A DNA stretch of 64,000 nt from Onthophagus taurus (lineage: Eukaryota > Arthropoda > Insecta > Coleoptera > Scarabaeidae): contig NC_091975.1 in the NCBI RefSeq assembly GCF_036711975.1, positions 3,350,501-3,414,500 on the forward strand, given 5' to 3'. Shown here in pieces: positions 63,301 to 64,000 of the stretch (position 1 is the stretch's first letter; every line of letters starts with the position of its first letter). Below the pieces are notes generated by a model. That model did no database searches. It worked only from the letters and a program-made list of their open reading frames with translations, and was not told the DNA's origin. A program made the translations under genes and the position numbers.

Positions 63301-64000
63301 AAAGTAAGTTTTCTAGTCACCCGAAAATTAATTTCCAAATTAAAAGAAATCCAATCAACAAATTTAAATAAGAAATTTCATAATGAGTTTCTTATTTAAA
63401 GTGGGATATCCGCGTTGTAAATCCTTGATTTTTCCATTAAGCAATAAAATAAAAGAAAAAGAATAGGCACGACAAGGGAACAAAAACTTGTGTAGATGGT
63501 GATCGGATAAGGTGCGTTAAAGACCAAGATGATGTCATTTTAATTTTAATACTAAAAGGACAGCTTTGATTCAATGCTGATTCAATGTTCTTCGCATTCC
63601 CATTTCTAAGAAAAGAATCCCTTTCTCAAACCTCATCGATGACAAATCAATTTTCCAACTGTTGTTAAATCCGTTTGTATTATTTTATTCTTTTAAAATT
63701 CTGTAAACGTCCAACCTTGGACCATCTACTCTAAATCAAATCAAAACCAAGCCCCAGAATGAATTAAACATCTCCAATAACTCATTAATCAAATTCCAAT
63801 CTAATTACAAAGCTATAAATAAATCGCTTTGTTTATATTTTTTCTTTCATATTAGTCCAACAATGTCTCGATTAAACAAAACAAAGTGGTATCAAAAAGC
63901 AAAAATCGGTTAAAAAGGGAAAGGTTAAAATTTAATTTTTTTCTTAATTTCTTTTTATTCAGGATCGACGAATTTGGTTGGGAAATTTACACAAAGCGTT
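54395..64000 (+). CDS. 5' end of an unrecognised gene with a very long intron (partial)
   Basis: The exon 54352-54437 has a good acceptor and donor (CTTCCAG and CG|GTAAGC). It contains ATG at 54395 in a strong context (GCAGCCATGG) and encodes MGKGDKRGSQRSDS plus one base. A matching acceptor (TTTTATTCAG) at 63961-63962 opens an exon running off the window end; joined in phase it reads G-STNLVGKFTQSV. The 9.5-kb intron contains another gene on the opposite strand. The link between the two exons is inference from splice signals and phase. The basic, Ser-rich N-terminus is not enough to name a family. Confidence 0.4.
55657..56520 (-). CDS. secreted Pro-rich protein with C-terminal Cys-rich domain, nested gene
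   Basis: The ATG at 56520 directly follows a 3' splice site (CTTTTTAG|G), and a donor TAG|GTACGT at 56683 marks a 5'UTR exon, so the protein is 287 aa. Signal peptide MFKLIILICISCLWQGRYS. A basic site (KARKARSYYYR), then a Tyr/Pro-rich segment (YYRIQRPYYIPVYGGEG), then a long Pro/Thr-rich linker (SRTTPRPPAIIPTRRPKPAR) likely O-glycosylated. The C-terminal domain has seven Cys: CVWAIINCC, NSCFERFACPGPFW, SPCESDFA. I recall this CVWAI.xCC pattern from uncharacterised insect secreted proteins, but no function. It lies wholly inside the intron of the plus-strand long gene. Confidence 0.85.
   Translation of the reverse strand: MFKLIILICISCLWQGRYSIAVPTPSADPIEKNTESELQIGCEEGYSNETPETNVVNPTQEKARKARSYYYRIETPSSLISVWKPAYYRIQRPYYIPVYGGEGQIPIFFPPQPVFINAGFPVDNPPPRGGNLTPNQGYLPPRIDTSTEKDMFDNRFGEDYPVWDTSPSRTTPRPPAIIPTRRPKPARITTVPPLIHNEPTIPPPSNGGELGSRTDIEGSGSGSSPTTPRPSQCVWAIINCCAAGSQSVSNSCFERFACPGPFWDRSPCESDFARLAIQSALDYYANK
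57717..57754. repeat. perfect A/T-rich palindrome
   Basis: AAGTATTTATTCACTTT (57717-57733) faces AAAGTGAATAAATACTT (57738-57754) around a 4-base loop. A third related arm (GTAAATAAATACTTGG) follows at about 57763-57778. Confidence 0.85.
60654..60897. repeat. three dispersed copies of a 17-bp motif
   Basis: ATCGTAACAGGTGTGAC (60654-60670), ACCGTAACGGGTGTGAC (60792-60808) and ATCGTAACGGGTGAGAC (60881-60897), same orientation, spaced 138 and 89 bp. The DNA between them is A/T-rich and only loosely alike. They may be remnants of a tandem repeat or a cluster of factor-binding sites. Confidence 0.7.

Larger units (their letters stand above)
56521..63962 (+). other. remainder of the long intron
   Basis: About 7.4 kb without a convincing exon. 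Candidates considered: an acceptor-led frame at 60001 (LPDNGSLVTRNRYNN), a 100-codon plus frame at 61342 and a 75-codon minus frame at 62848; none has a recognisable domain. It includes a perfect palindrome at 57717-57754 and three copies of a CGTAACGGGTG motif near 60.7-60.9 kb. Somewhat G/C-richer islands at 58.6 and 58.9-59.1 kb could be regulatory. Confidence 0.4.

Overview
The window is A/T-rich nuclear DNA of an insect, most likely a beetle. This rests on the gene set (a CYP6-type P450, a RabX4-like Rab, a Vav with one SH3 domain), introns often only 50-60 bp long, and abundant short non-autonomous DNA transposons. The order cannot be proven from sequence alone.

Layout, left to right: DNAJA1-type cochaperone (-, 985-2242); AAR2, U5 snRNP assembly (+, 3017-4215); a KIAA0232 homologue (-, 9427-12140) with about 4 kb of A/T-rich sequence beyond its stop, probably a long 3'UTR; a LINE remnant (14421-15480); an XLF/NHEJ1-like repair protein (+, 15685-16528); PDSS1, the coenzyme Q side-chain synthase (-, 17184-26881, with long introns); MRPL32 (+, 27334-28043); a RabX4-like GTPase (-, 29350-30121); a NEK8-like kinase-RCC1 protein whose kinase domain has lost its catalytic residues (+, 30664-33811); nested inverted-repeat elements with a 122-bp tandem array (34.2-35.8 kb); a CYP6-like P450 (-, 35861-37463); a small secreted protein with a TATA promoter (-, 37945-38626); an unrecognised 804-aa helical protein (-, 39544-42058); mortalin/mtHsp70 (+, 42779-46305) with an inverted-repeat minisatellite in intron 3; Vav (-, 48362-52018); and the 5' end of an unrecognised long-intron gene (+, from about 52.9 kb past the window edge), whose intron holds a nested secreted-protein gene (-, 55657-56520).

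Most CDS models were built by joining exons at GT-AG borders with matching phase, and exon coordinates are given. Neighbouring genes mostly alternate in strand, giving several compact head-to-head pairs (DNAJA1/AAR2, PDSS1/MRPL32, RabX4/NEK8-like, 804-aa gene/mtHsp70, Vav/long gene). The genes do not form one pathway. Mitochondrial functions recur (PDSS1, MRPL32, mtHsp70), and two Hsp70-system chaperones both have heat-shock-element-like triplets upstream.

I see no CRISPR, rRNA, tRNA, intact retroelement or other unprecedented multi-gene system. The most unusual items are the NEK8-like pseudokinase, two inverted-repeat elements that carry internal tandem arrays, and a dispersed foldback repeat family partly lodged in pogo/Tigger-like miniature elements.
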